A stretch of 5,167 nt of DNA from Candidatus Competibacteraceae bacterium (GCA_012032855.1 JAAUQA010000289.1:1-5167), one strand, 5' to 3'; shown: positions 1 through 5,114, numbered from the stretch's first letter. Numbers and translations: made by a program. The notes: generated from the sequence alone by a model not told the origin.

Positions 1-445
1 CAGCTGGTCGATCGCTGGGCGCCGCCACTGTGAGAGCATAACCGGCGCAACCATTTTATGTCTCAGCGTGATGGTTGCGGCGACCGGGATTGACCTCCTG
101 AACTTTAGCATAGCCCTCGCCTTGCTTGGGGTCGGCTGGAATTTAATGTATGTAGCCGGTACCACGATGATTGCCGCTGCACACCGGCCTGAAGAGCGCG
201 GTCGGGTTCAAGGCGCTGCCGAGATGGCGATTGCCGGCATTGCGACACTGGCCGCCTTCGCCACGGGTGGATTGTTGAACGGCTTGGGCTGGTTGGCTGT
301 GAACATCAGCTCCGTGCCCTTACTGATTGCCGCTGCCGGGATCACCTATTGGTTCAAAAAATGCGTTCCGGCCAAAATGCCTAATCAAACGCTTAGCGTT
401 GCAACGGCACTCAGAGAACGGGATAAGAAGTCGGTCACAATCTAG
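1..445 (+). pseudogene. MFS transporter, C-terminal part, frameshifted near the window edge
   Basis: This is the C-terminal end of a major facilitator superfamily permease; its substrate cannot be told. The open frame from about base 32 to the TAG at 443-445 carries three to four hydrophobic segments. Between them is a charged loop, HRPEERGRVQG, typical of the cytoplasmic loop between late MFS helices, preceded by GVGWNLMYVAGTTMIAAA. The family normally has about 400 residues and the rest lies left of the window. The first bases appear broken: QLVDRW is read in frame 1 (bases 1-18), GAATVRA in frame 3 (about 18-38), and ITGATILCLS in frame 2. A single frame should give roughly QLVDRWGAATVRA followed by TGATILCLS, so two single-base indels are inferred, one at the GGG of 17-19 and one near 38-42. 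An internal ATG at 68 could start a short ORF, but that product would be only a transporter tail. The 3' end overlaps the convergent HemG-like gene by 11 bp. Confidence 0.7.
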
Positions 446-989
446 CCGCGAATTCGTTACCGAAACGCCGGAGTTCGGCCCAGTCGGTAAGCTCATTGTC
501 CGCGGTCAGATCGGGCCAACCTTGTCGATCCAGATCCTTGCGGAACAACCGCTGTGATAGTCGAAAAAGCCAACGTTTGAACTTAGAAAATTGTGAATAA
601 CGAAAGGCACCGCCCAGCTTCTCTATGAGGTCTGGTTGCCAACCGACTTGTTCCAAGAATGCGCTAACCTGTTCGTCGGCACGCTGCCGACCGGCTTCCT
701 CTGTGGCGACAACGGCCAGACCGACCGACACTAATGCGGTCGTCTTCGAACGCAATGCTTCCGCATGGTGAGTGGCGAAGCGAACAGCGCTTTTTTGGTG
801 TCTGCCGGCATGAACCGATGCCGCAACAATGACCGCGTCAAAGCGCTGCACATCGAGCCCAGGGTGGTGAGATTCCAACTCGATCAACTCCACCCTATGG
901 CCGGATGACTGAAGTTGTTGGGAAAGCACCTTGGAGATCTTAGCAGTCTGTCCTTCGCTGGTAGCGTAAGCAATTAGAATGTTTGACAT
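435..989 (-). CDS. HemG-like flavodoxin-domain protein (protoporphyrinogen IX dehydrogenase family)
   Basis: A 184-residue flavodoxin-fold protein of the HemG type. Seen: an N-terminal strand and FMN-phosphate loop, ILIAYATSEGQTAKI (residues 3-17); a second strand, DAVIVAASVHAGRHQKSA; the segment LVSVGLAVV; a GWQPD...GGAFRYSQFSKFKRW stretch; and a C-terminal TDWAELRRFGNEFA. These match, in order and spacing, the E. coli HemG features GQT, ASIRYGH, WRPD, GALRYPRY and YTDWEQVANFA, and the length is nearly the same (HemG 181). HemG oxidises protoporphyrinogen IX using FMN and passes electrons to membrane quinones. The lack of other heme genes nearby leaves open a paralogous flavodoxin/quinone reductase role. 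Start choice: ATG at 989 has an AGGTGA Shine-Dalgarno 8 nt upstream. A GTG at 1001, directly after the upstream stop, would add four residues but has no comparable site. It is the second gene of an operon with the nitroreductase. Confidence 0.85.
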   Translation of the reverse strand: MSNILIAYATSEGQTAKISKVLSQQLQSSGHRVELIELESHHPGLDVQRFDAVIVAASVHAGRHQKSAVRFATHHAEALRSKTTALVSVGLAVVATEEAGRQRADEQVSAFLEQVGWQPDLIEKLGGAFRYSQFSKFKRWLFRLSQRLFRKDLDRQGWPDLTADNELTDWAELRRFGNEFAARL

Positions 990-997
990 GGTGTCCG

Positions 998-1003
998 TCA
1001 CCT
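998..1003 (-). promoter_or_regulatory. Ribosome binding site deciding the HemG-like start
   Basis: AGGTGA on the minus strand, 8 nt before the ATG at 989. It overlaps the TAG stop (1004-1002) of the upstream nitroreductase gene, so the two genes are probably translationally coupled. It favours ATG 989 over GTG 1001. Confidence 0.65.
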
Positions 1004-2123
1004 AGATCAATACTTGATCGACCGGACGCCGCACGGAAGGAGGCATCAACGGACCATACCCAAATCGCAGCAGCAGGTCCGGACGCTGTTCACCGACGCC
1101 GAGATATTGGGCAAATTGGGCGCGTACTTCAGGCACTTCTAAGGCTTGGTTGATGTGTGCGTGGCGCACCCCGAACGCCGTCGCTTGCAGTGCGAACCGC
1201 TGGTAGCTTCTGCCGACTTGAATCCAGTTAGGCTTGTCATTGCGAGCCGAAATGAATGCAAAGATGCCGGCTGAGCTGCGAATGTGCTCGCGATATTTAT
1301 CATTCTCCCGCTTTTCCGTAAACGCAAACTTCATTACGAGGTTGCCAAGCCACCCGGGCAGCGTCGGATTGCCCGATGACGCAGAAAACAAACCATCTCG
1401 GTGCGCAACTAAGGTAGATTCGTTGAAGCGAATCCAGTGCTTCAGCTCTCGAACAAAGGCATCATCCTTCATCTGCGCGCTATTCCCGGCAATGACATAA
1501 TCGAGAATCGCTTTCATTTGCTTGTTATCAGTAAATATCTGTACCGAAACCCCCTCATCTTGTGTCACAGCCTCCAGCGCAATGAGTTGATTGGTCGGAA
1601 CCGATTTGCCGTCATAGGGTGCTCGCGTACACTGGCGCTCAGGAATCACCTGAAACAGGGGCGAATCTACCGGAGTCGCCGGTTCGAGACCAATTTGAAT
1701 CGCATCGCCTGATGATCCGGGTAACGATACGTTTGCGTGCAGCCCATGTGCTTGGGCTGCGAGCACCAGATTTTCGGTTGCACAGCCGAGACTTATAAAC
1801 AAATGATGGTCATCGGGATCAACGCTAGCGCAGCGGCGATCGAAATCCGGAAGAATCGTGATTTGATCCGCATCCAGTTTGAAGCGCCAGGGCTGAGTAT
1901 TGTGGCTGTTGGCCGCCAAGGTGGCGTAGTGAACCAGTTCCCGCAACAACGCAGGCCCTTTTTCGACCTGTGTGTCGATATGCCGCCACGTGTTGTCAAT
2001 CAAATCCTGGTAACTGAGATTACCGGTGCCGCTGGAACATCCCACTGGAGCAATCGCAGCTAGAATTGCAAGTGACATTGATTGATTAAATCGCCGTCGG
2101 GTTATTGGATCAAAATCGTTCAT
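1002..2123 (-). CDS. Acg-type FMN-binding nitroreductase-family protein with Tat/lipoprotein signal
   Basis: A 373-residue nitroreductase-superfamily protein of the Acg (Rv2032/Rv3131-like) type. The N-terminus has a twin-arginine motif TRRRF (residues 8-12), a hydrophobic run SLAILAAIAP, and a possible lipobox PVGC with Cys29. Export by Tat and lipid anchoring are inferred; Pro at -3 is not ideal for a lipobox. The flavin-binding signature HYATLAANSHNTQPWRF lies near residues 65-81, followed by DRRCASVDPDDHHLFISLGCATENLVLAAQAHGL. The C-terminal half carries GRSYQRFALQATAFGVRHAH and NQALEVPEVR, and the end is FGYG...RRPVDQVLI, all typical of the Acg group. Some Acg proteins bind FMN without measurable nitroreductase activity, so the reaction is not assigned. 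ATG at 2123 has an AGAGG site 8 nt upstream. It is the first gene of a two-gene operon, ending 12 bp before the HemG-like ATG. The coding frame is intact. Confidence 0.88.
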   Translation of the reverse strand: MNDFDPITRRRFNQSMSLAILAAIAPVGCSSGTGNLSYQDLIDNTWRHIDTQVEKGPALLRELVHYATLAANSHNTQPWRFKLDADQITILPDFDRRCASVDPDDHHLFISLGCATENLVLAAQAHGLHANVSLPGSSGDAIQIGLEPATPVDSPLFQVIPERQCTRAPYDGKSVPTNQLIALEAVTQDEGVSVQIFTDNKQMKAILDYVIAGNSAQMKDDAFVRELKHWIRFNESTLVAHRDGLFSASSGNPTLPGWLGNLVMKFAFTEKRENDKYREHIRSSAGIFAFISARNDKPNWIQVGRSYQRFALQATAFGVRHAHINQALEVPEVRAQFAQYLGVGEQRPDLLLRFGYGPLMPPSVRRPVDQVLI

Positions 2124-2131
2124 TAGTCAAA

Positions 2132-2136
2132 CCTCT
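2132..2136 (-). promoter_or_regulatory. Ribosome binding site of the nitroreductase gene
   Basis: AGAGG on the minus strand, 8 nt before ATG 2123. No convincing sigma-70 promoter was identified upstream; the transcript must begin within about 2140-2300. Confidence 0.6.
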
Positions 2137-2258
2137 GACGGTATTTGTACTCCCATTCCTAACTGATGAAAATCCGTAAAAACCCTCAACAAACCAGTGC
2201 CCACCCCGTGGAGTGCGAAAATCTGGACTTGGCCTATGGCCTAACTCGGTACCTCAAG

Positions 2259-2277
2259 CTGGAATTGGAAATTCCAG
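2259..2277. repeat. Perfect inverted repeat, 8-bp arms, 3-nt centre
   Basis: CTGGAATT, GGA, AATTCCAG. It lies 136 bp upstream of the nitroreductase start with no T-run after either arm, so it is not a standard terminator. The short centre would suit a dimeric regulator site for the operon, but this is inference from symmetry and position alone. Confidence 0.4.
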
Positions 2278-2303
2278 GATTGCGTGGATTCACCACCAAC
2301 AAT

Positions 2304-2669
2304 CCATGGCTCATGCGGTAATTCTTCGCCGAATATTCGGCGAAGGATGTTCTTGAACAGGAACTGAACGGCAGTCAGCGTGCTTGGTTGACGATGAGCG
2401 TACAACTCGGGTTTGTCGCAGGCGCACTGGTCAGCGCAATCCTCAATTTAGCCGACCGATTTGATCTCACCCGGATGTTAGTGACCAGCGCGTTATTCTC
2501 CACGCTCGCCAATGCGCTTATCCCCTTATTGCACGCGGATTACGACACCGCTCTGGTGCTGCGTTTCTTCACCGGTTTAGGTATCGCGGGGGTGTATACG
2601 CCGTGAATGAAACTATCCCAGCTCCGCTGAATTTGAGAAAACCACGGCGCATATGCGACTGTCCGCTAA
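2304..2669 (+). pseudogene. MFS transporter remnant, N-terminal part, with in-frame stops
   Basis: One frame reads PWLMR, then a TAA stop (2319-2321), then FFAEYSAKDVLEQELNGSQ, RAWLTMSVQLGFVAGALVSA, ILNLADRFDLTRMLVTSALF, STLANALIPLLHADYDTALV and LRFFTGLGIAGVYTP, then TGA (2604-2606), MKLSQLR, two more stops, and ENHGAYATV. This matches the first four helices of MFS permeases of the type with WLTMSVQLGFVAGALVSALLNLADRF, ending in the conserved RFLTGxxLAGxYPxGMKL segment. Here TGA replaces the usual Gly codon before MKL. The remaining two thirds of a roughly 400-residue protein are absent. An ATG at 2388 would give a 72-residue fragment with no Shine-Dalgarno site; a functional product is unlikely. 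It belongs to a different MFS subgroup from the fragment at 1-445, so the two are probably not halves of one gene. It runs convergently toward the C58 protease gene. Confidence 0.8.
2324..2345. repeat. 22-bp perfect palindrome inside the MFS remnant
   Basis: The left half, CTTCGCCGAAT, is followed directly by its exact reverse complement, with no spacer. It encodes part of FFAEYSAKD in the pseudogene frame, so the symmetry may be a by-product of coding sequence. Its length and lack of spacer make it worth noting as a possible protein site. Confidence 0.5.
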
Positions 2670-2697
2670 ACTTCCCGTGTCCACGATAATTGAGCAA

Positions 2698-2715
2698 AGC
2701 CAAGTTGTTATGGCT
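2698..2715. terminator. Weak hairpin between convergent genes
   Basis: AGCCA, 8-nt loop, TGGCT, followed on the plus strand by ATGTTTT. The 5-bp stem is short and the T-run is only four. It sits between the convergent MFS remnant and the C58 gene, where a terminator would be expected. Confidence 0.2.
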
Positions 2716-2720
2716 ATGTT

Positions 2721-3377
2721 TTAGACAACACAGAAAAATTTGACGTACTTGAAGGCCCTCCTGTAACCACTGTCCACAAGGAAACGGTCTATCCACGTTC
2801 TAAAACGAGCGAAATCGGCAAAGTGGAAATGACCATAATTGGGGTCAAAAAAATGTGGCCCGCCTCCAGCATCATGCTGTGCTGCCACCACATGACCATC
2901 TCCCCCTCTCCACCAGCTGGGATCCAGAGCGATAAACCAGAGACTATTTGGAAATCCGGTTAGTATCTGATGAAAATGGGTCGCATTCATCGTTAAACGA
3001 ACACTGGTGTATCGTATCAACATACCCGCTGCTCTAATGGTGTCGCGATCACATTGCTGAACCCGATCCCCAGAAAAGGCCCGCACACGTCCAGTGGGTA
3101 GTGACATATAAATATTCATAAGCTTAGTGGCCTGCCAAGGCGGGTTATTGCATATCCTGCCTTGGCACGAAAATTCTGGCCACGCTTTCGAGTGGCCAAC
3201 CAGTGCACAGCTAAACCCGTGCAATAGCCGCCATACCCCCCCAGCCGCCTCGCCCCACGGGCCTGGTTGCTCAGACGGAACTGTCCTACTTTGATCCATG
3301 GCGAACACGAGCTCACCATTCCTATATCCAAGGTTCAAGATTGAGTCATTTCTTAAATTAGCCTTTGTGAGTGGCAT
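2721..3377 (-). pseudogene. YopT-like C58 cysteine protease gene, catalytic segment out of frame
   Basis: A 218-codon frame runs from ATG 3377 (AGAGG 9 nt upstream) to TAA 2723-2721. Its C-terminal half carries SLWFIALDPSWWRGGDGHVVAA, then HFFDPNYGHFHFADFARFRTW, matching the catalytic His (GHxxAA) and Asp (FFDPNxG) segments of family C58 (YopT/AvrPphB-like) papain-fold proteases, which often act as secreted effectors. The matching Cys segment, GGYGGYCTGLAVHWLATRKR, is present at about 3242-3184 but in the next frame. The main frame reads unrelated residues there (VWRLLHGFSCALVGH). Removing one G from the run of seven (3236-3242) joins the N-terminus to the Cys segment. A second, opposite shift between about 3116 and 3175 returns to the His/Asp frame. 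As it stands, the encoded protein lacks the catalytic Cys segment. It is either a decayed gene, a homopolymer sequencing error plus a second change, or a switchable tract. The family call is by motif recognition only. Confidence 0.65.
3236..3242 (-). other. Run of seven G (minus strand) at the frame break of the C58 gene
   Basis: On the minus strand the context is GGCT, seven G, TATGG. Six Gs would place the N-terminal codons in frame with the catalytic-Cys segment. A run of this length is prone to slippage in replication and to miscounting in sequencing. Confidence 0.7.
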
Positions 3378-3386
3378 GGATAATAT

Positions 3387-3391
3387 CCTCT
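3387..3391 (-). promoter_or_regulatory. Ribosome binding site of the C58 gene
   Basis: AGAGG (within AAAAGAGG) on the minus strand, 9 nt before ATG 3377; supports this ATG as the original start. Confidence 0.55.
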
Positions 3392-3585
3392 TTTGAATCA
3401 GTAACTTTTGCTTGCTAGGAGAAAGTCAATACTTTAAAAATTGTTACTTGACCACCATCCCTATTCGTCATCCCAACTTTCGTCCCATCTAACGACCCAG
3501 GTGTTGTCCCTCCGATACTGGTTTTTTAAGACGAACATTTGGTTTGTGAGCTGTTGTCTAGAAAGCATGTGGACCTCCCGGTTAT

Positions 3586-3616
3586 GTTAATGCTCATAAT
3601 AAAAATGAGCATTAAC
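3586..3616. repeat. Perfect 12-bp inverted repeat with 7-nt loop
   Basis: GTTAATGCTCAT (3586-3597), loop AATAAAA, ATGAGCATTAAC (3605-3616). All 12 pairs match. The stem is AT-rich and no T-run follows on either strand, so a rho-independent terminator is unlikely. It lies about 210 bp upstream of the C58 start, in a gene-free AT-rich spacer. It could be an operator for a dimeric regulator, a transcript hairpin, or a trace of a small mobile element. Confidence 0.6.
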
Positions 3617-3632
3617 TGCGATGTATGTAGTT

Positions 3633-3715
3633 TGCATACACAACATAATTACAGATCCAAAGCAGATGTAAAAAGCTTTGAAACAATTGAAAAAATTAAA
3701 ACAATCCAGAAATAA
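3633..3715 (+). repeat. Degenerate second copy of the MarR upstream region (copy B)
   Basis: This segment resembles 4472-4571 in the same orientation. The first 22 bp (3633-3654 against 4472-4493) match at 17 positions and all five differences are transitions. A weaker stretch ending in TGTAAAAAG (3667-3675) corresponds to TGTAAATAG (4505-4513). Both then have the identical 15-mer TTGAAACAATTGAAA (3678-3692; 4534-4548), followed by diverged A-rich sequence. Copy A contains 20 extra bases at 4514-4533. The rest of the 3378-3757 spacer holds the inverted repeat at 3586-3616 and no gene that I can support. Confidence 0.55.
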
Positions 3716-3757
3716 GGACTTCTTTAATTGGGCGACCATCAGCCGACGTGATTGGCA

Positions 3758-4397
3758 TCACCGCTGGGCTGTTAACGCGACCAGCTGACCACGCGGAGAG
3801 CTGCGATAAAGTTGCGCTAGCGCATCGAATATCGGCAGAAAAGTGTCGACACCGGTTTGCTGTTGCACGCATTGACCCCGGACACACTGGGGTTCTGATC
3901 CGCCGACTGCTTGCAGTAACCGTTTGACCAAGGCAAATCTATCGACTGCGGGTTTGTCGCTGCTCGACACGTGCGGACAGTGCCCATCCAAAGCGTGCTG
4001 CCAACAGCGCTGTAACTCGGCCAGCGCCTGTTCATGCACGCTCAGCGCTGTATCCAGTTGGGATTGGGGCTCCGACGCGTTCTTTGAGGCGGTAACTTCT
4101 ACAGTGGGCAATTCACTGACCAAGCGATAACCCCCGACGGTGTACCGTCTCGATAAACCGGGGTTGGCGTGGATCGTCCTGTAACGCCCGCCGAATCTCG
4201 CGGATGGTATTTTTGAGCACGGCGTCACCGACGCAAACATGCGGCCAGACACTGTTTAACAGGTTATCTTTGGTCACCAGTTGACCAGTACTGGCGCGTA
4301 ACTGTTCAAGCAGAGCGAAAGCTTTGGGTGTCAACTGGACCCGTTGGCCGTCCGAAAGGATAGTTTGATTCATTGGATCAAATACTGGTGATGACAT
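3758..4397 (-). pseudogene. Truncated, frameshifted winged-helix/AAA-type transcriptional regulator
   Basis: From ATG 4397 (GAGG 7 nt upstream) the first 89 residues form an OmpR/CadC-type winged helix: LTPKAFALLEQLRASTGQLV, then TKDNLLNSVWPHVCVGDAVL, KNTIREIRRALQDDP and RFIETVHRRG. The domain should end RRGYRLV, but the frame reads RRGLSLGQ and stops at 4113. Dropping one G from the run of five (C5 on plus, 4131-4135) restores GYRLVSELP and continues in the other frame to TGA 3760-3758. That part matches the start of the AAA ATPase module in large (about 900-residue) winged-helix/AAA/TPR regulators: ELQRCWQHALDG, then LVKRLLQAVGG, then RGQCVQQQTGVDTFLPIFDA and LAQLY. The expected P-loop between the first two (GEPGIGKTTL-like) reads SSSDKPAVDRFA, so the Gly and Lys residues are lost. 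Faint homology (RLMVAQL) after the stop may run to about 3720. The remainder of the gene is missing. It is divergent from the MarR gene. Confidence 0.8.
4131..4135 (-). other. Frameshift site in a run of five G (minus strand)
   Basis: The minus strand reads CGTC, five G, TTATCGC. Four Gs give R-R-G-Y-R, the conserved end of the trans_reg_C winged helix; five give R-R-G-L-S and an early stop. Confidence 0.75.
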
Positions 4398-4404
4398 TGT
4401 CCGT

Positions 4405-4408
4405 CCTC
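4405..4408 (-). promoter_or_regulatory. Ribosome binding site of the regulator pseudogene
   Basis: GAGG on the minus strand, 7 nt before ATG 4397; supports that ATG as the ancestral start. Confidence 0.5.
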
Positions 4409-4497
4409 ATTCCAAGGTCCGCATGAACCTATCAATACTTACACTGTCTATGTGGATATTACAGCCTAAAATGTATATGCAATATAACTACAGCCCA

Positions 4498-4525
4498 TTG
4501 CGTTTGTAAATAGGGCTGATACAAT
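4498..4525 (+). promoter_or_regulatory. Candidate sigma-70 promoter for the MarR gene
   Basis: TTGCGT (4498-4503), 16-nt spacer, TACAAT (4520-4525). The -10 differs from TATAAT at one base and the -35 keeps TTG. Transcription would start near 4532, just before the tandem repeats, placing them in the 5' leader where a repressor could block transcription. Confidence 0.4.
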
Positions 4526-4533
4526 CGAAAACA

Positions 4534-4571
4534 TTGAAACAATTGAAATATTTTAGAAACAATTGAAACAA
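4534..4571 (+). promoter_or_regulatory. Tandem 13-bp elements at 20-bp spacing, probable operator
   Basis: GAAACAATTGAAA occurs at 4536-4548 and 4556-4568, exactly 20 bp apart (about two helical turns), and again at 3680-3692. An alternative description is a tandem nonamer TTGAAACAA, itself a TTG-N3-CAA dyad, at 4534, 4554 (TAGAAACAA) and 4563, with a degenerate unit at 4543. It overlaps the proposed TTG start of the MarR frame, consistent with an autoregulatory site; binding is inferred. Confidence 0.5.
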
Positions 4572-5045
4572 CCTAAGCGGACCAGCCATCATGACTACCC
4601 CTCATCCTTTGCCCCGGATACGTGTAATGAAGTATTGCGGATTTGCGGCAGCTTCAATTTGCGTAAAGCGTCGCGTTCCGTTACGCAACTTTACGACGAT
4701 TATCTACAACCGACCGGTTTGCGCTCCACTCAGGTTGTGGTGTTGGTCATTCTGGCCAGGGAACGGCAACTCAGTATGGGGCGTTTGGCGCGGGAATTGA
4801 TGTTGTCGCCGTCAACGCTGTCGCGCAATCTACGCCCACTGGAGCGGGACGGTTTGATTGACATCACCAGCAATGCGAAACGTGGGAAATCAGTCATATT
4901 GACTGATCAAGGAGAACAGGCGTTGCTTGATGCTGTACCGCACTGGCAACGTGCGCAGGAGAAATTCACCGAGCTGGTCGGCGCTGAACAGTGGCAGGAG
5001 CTTAGTACCCGGTTATCGGAAACCTTGACTGCTTTGCGTAGCTAA
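4563..5045 (+). CDS. MarR-family transcriptional regulator, start uncertain
   Basis: A MarR-type winged-helix dimer. Seen: helix alpha1 with the CNxxxLRKASR-like segment NLRKASRSVTQLYDDYLQPT (residues 32-51), GLRSTQVVVLVILARE, the recognition HTH RLARELMLSPSTLSRNLRPL (74-93), the ERDGLI turn, the wing NAKRGKSVILTDQGEQAL (104-121), and a C-terminal dimer helix. 160 residues is normal for the family. MarR proteins usually repress nearby genes and release DNA on ligand binding or oxidation; the ligand is unknown. The frame is closed upstream by TAG at 4554-4556, leaving TTG 4563 as the first start. That TTG lies inside the 13-mer repeat, has no Shine-Dalgarno site, and no in-frame ATG follows until codon 72. 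ATG 4591 is out of frame, yet one extra C in the run at 4612-4615 would give MTTPHPLPPDTCNEVLR, a more natural N-terminus. The gene may therefore carry a 5' frameshift or sequence error. It is divergent from the regulator pseudogene. Confidence 0.82.
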   Translation: MKQPKRTSHHDYPSSFAPDTCNEVLRICGSFNLRKASRSVTQLYDDYLQPTGLRSTQVVVLVILARERQLSMGRLARELMLSPSTLSRNLRPLERDGLIDITSNAKRGKSVILTDQGEQALLDAVPHWQRAQEKFTELVGAEQWQELSTRLSETLTALRS

Positions 5046-5070
5046 ATCATCTGCAAGCATCCTGATTTAG
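5042..5070. repeat. Stem-loop overlapping the MarR stop codon
   Basis: CTAAATCA (5042-5049) pairs perfectly with TGATTTAG (5063-5070) around a 13-nt loop that contains a smaller TGC-AA-GCA pairing. A T5 run follows only at 5087-5091, too far for a textbook terminator, but this may be the 3' end signal of the MarR transcript. Confidence 0.35.
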
Positions 5071-5091
5071 GGCTGTTCAATGCTGCTTTTT

Positions 5092-5114
5092 CCCTCCCTC
5101 TTGATGGGGGAGGG
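5092..5114. repeat. GC-rich hairpin resembling a dispersed intergenic repeat
   Basis: CCCTCCCTC (5092-5100), loop TTGAT, GGGGGAGGG (5106-5114): nine pairs including one G-T. It is followed by a G-rich tract, TTAGGGTGGGGG. Hairpins of this CCCTCCC/GGGAGGG form recur between genes in many proteobacterial genomes, from memory. No T-run follows, so it reads as a repeat-family member rather than an intrinsic terminator. The last 50 bases of the window show no gene. Confidence 0.5.

Larger units (their letters stand above)
2124..2303. other. Spacer upstream of the nitroreductase operon, with a weak 51-codon plus-strand ORF
   Basis: This stretch holds the promoter region of the minus-strand operon. 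On the plus strand an ATG at 2166 opens 51 codons (M K I R K N P Q Q T at the start) ending at TAA 2319-2321, in the same frame as the MFS remnant that follows. It has no Shine-Dalgarno site, no hydrophobic segment and no motif I recognise. It may be the decayed 5' part of the neighbouring pseudogene or chance. Confidence 0.3.
4472..4571 (+). repeat. Promoter/operator region of the MarR gene (copy A of the duplicated segment)
   Basis: This AT-rich region lies between divergent regulator genes and is paired with the degenerate copy at 3633-3715. It contains an inverted repeat CAGCCC (4491-4496) / GGGCTG (4513-4518), a candidate promoter, and the tandem 13-mers. Together the two copies flank the winged-helix pseudogene as same-orientation repeats about 840 bp apart. 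Confidence 0.55.

Noticed and set aside
327..557. Plus-strand open frame spanning the convergent MFS/HemG junction
   Set aside because: It is out of frame with the MFS tail and antisense to the HemG-like gene; the residue content is not protein-like.
1234..2063. Plus-strand open frames of 60-110 codons opposite the nitroreductase gene
   Set aside because: They are antisense shadows of a well-supported gene, with no recognisable domains or ribosome sites.
2166..2321. Independent 51-codon plus-strand gene
   Set aside because: It has no ribosome site or recognisable motif, and is in frame with the following pseudogene; it was kept only as a note on the spacer.
3116..3331. Separate 71-codon minus-strand gene
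   Set aside because: It contains the catalytic-Cys motif of the C58 protease and lies entirely inside that gene, so it is better explained as a displaced segment than as an independent gene.
3924..4130. Plus-strand 68-codon frame opposite the regulator
   Set aside because: It is antisense to recognisable AAA-regulator sequence, with no supporting start signal or domain.
3678..4571. CRISPR array made of the GAAACAATTGAAA repeats
   Set aside because: There are only three short copies, two 20 bp apart and one 850 bp away, with no regular spacers and no cas genes.
3633..4571. Insertion sequence or transposon bounded by the flanking copies
   Set aside because: The copies are direct and diverged, and no transposase, terminal inverted repeats or target duplication is visible between them.
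5042..5091. Standard intrinsic terminator after the MarR gene
   Set aside because: The T5 run lies about 17 nt after the hairpin instead of directly next to it.
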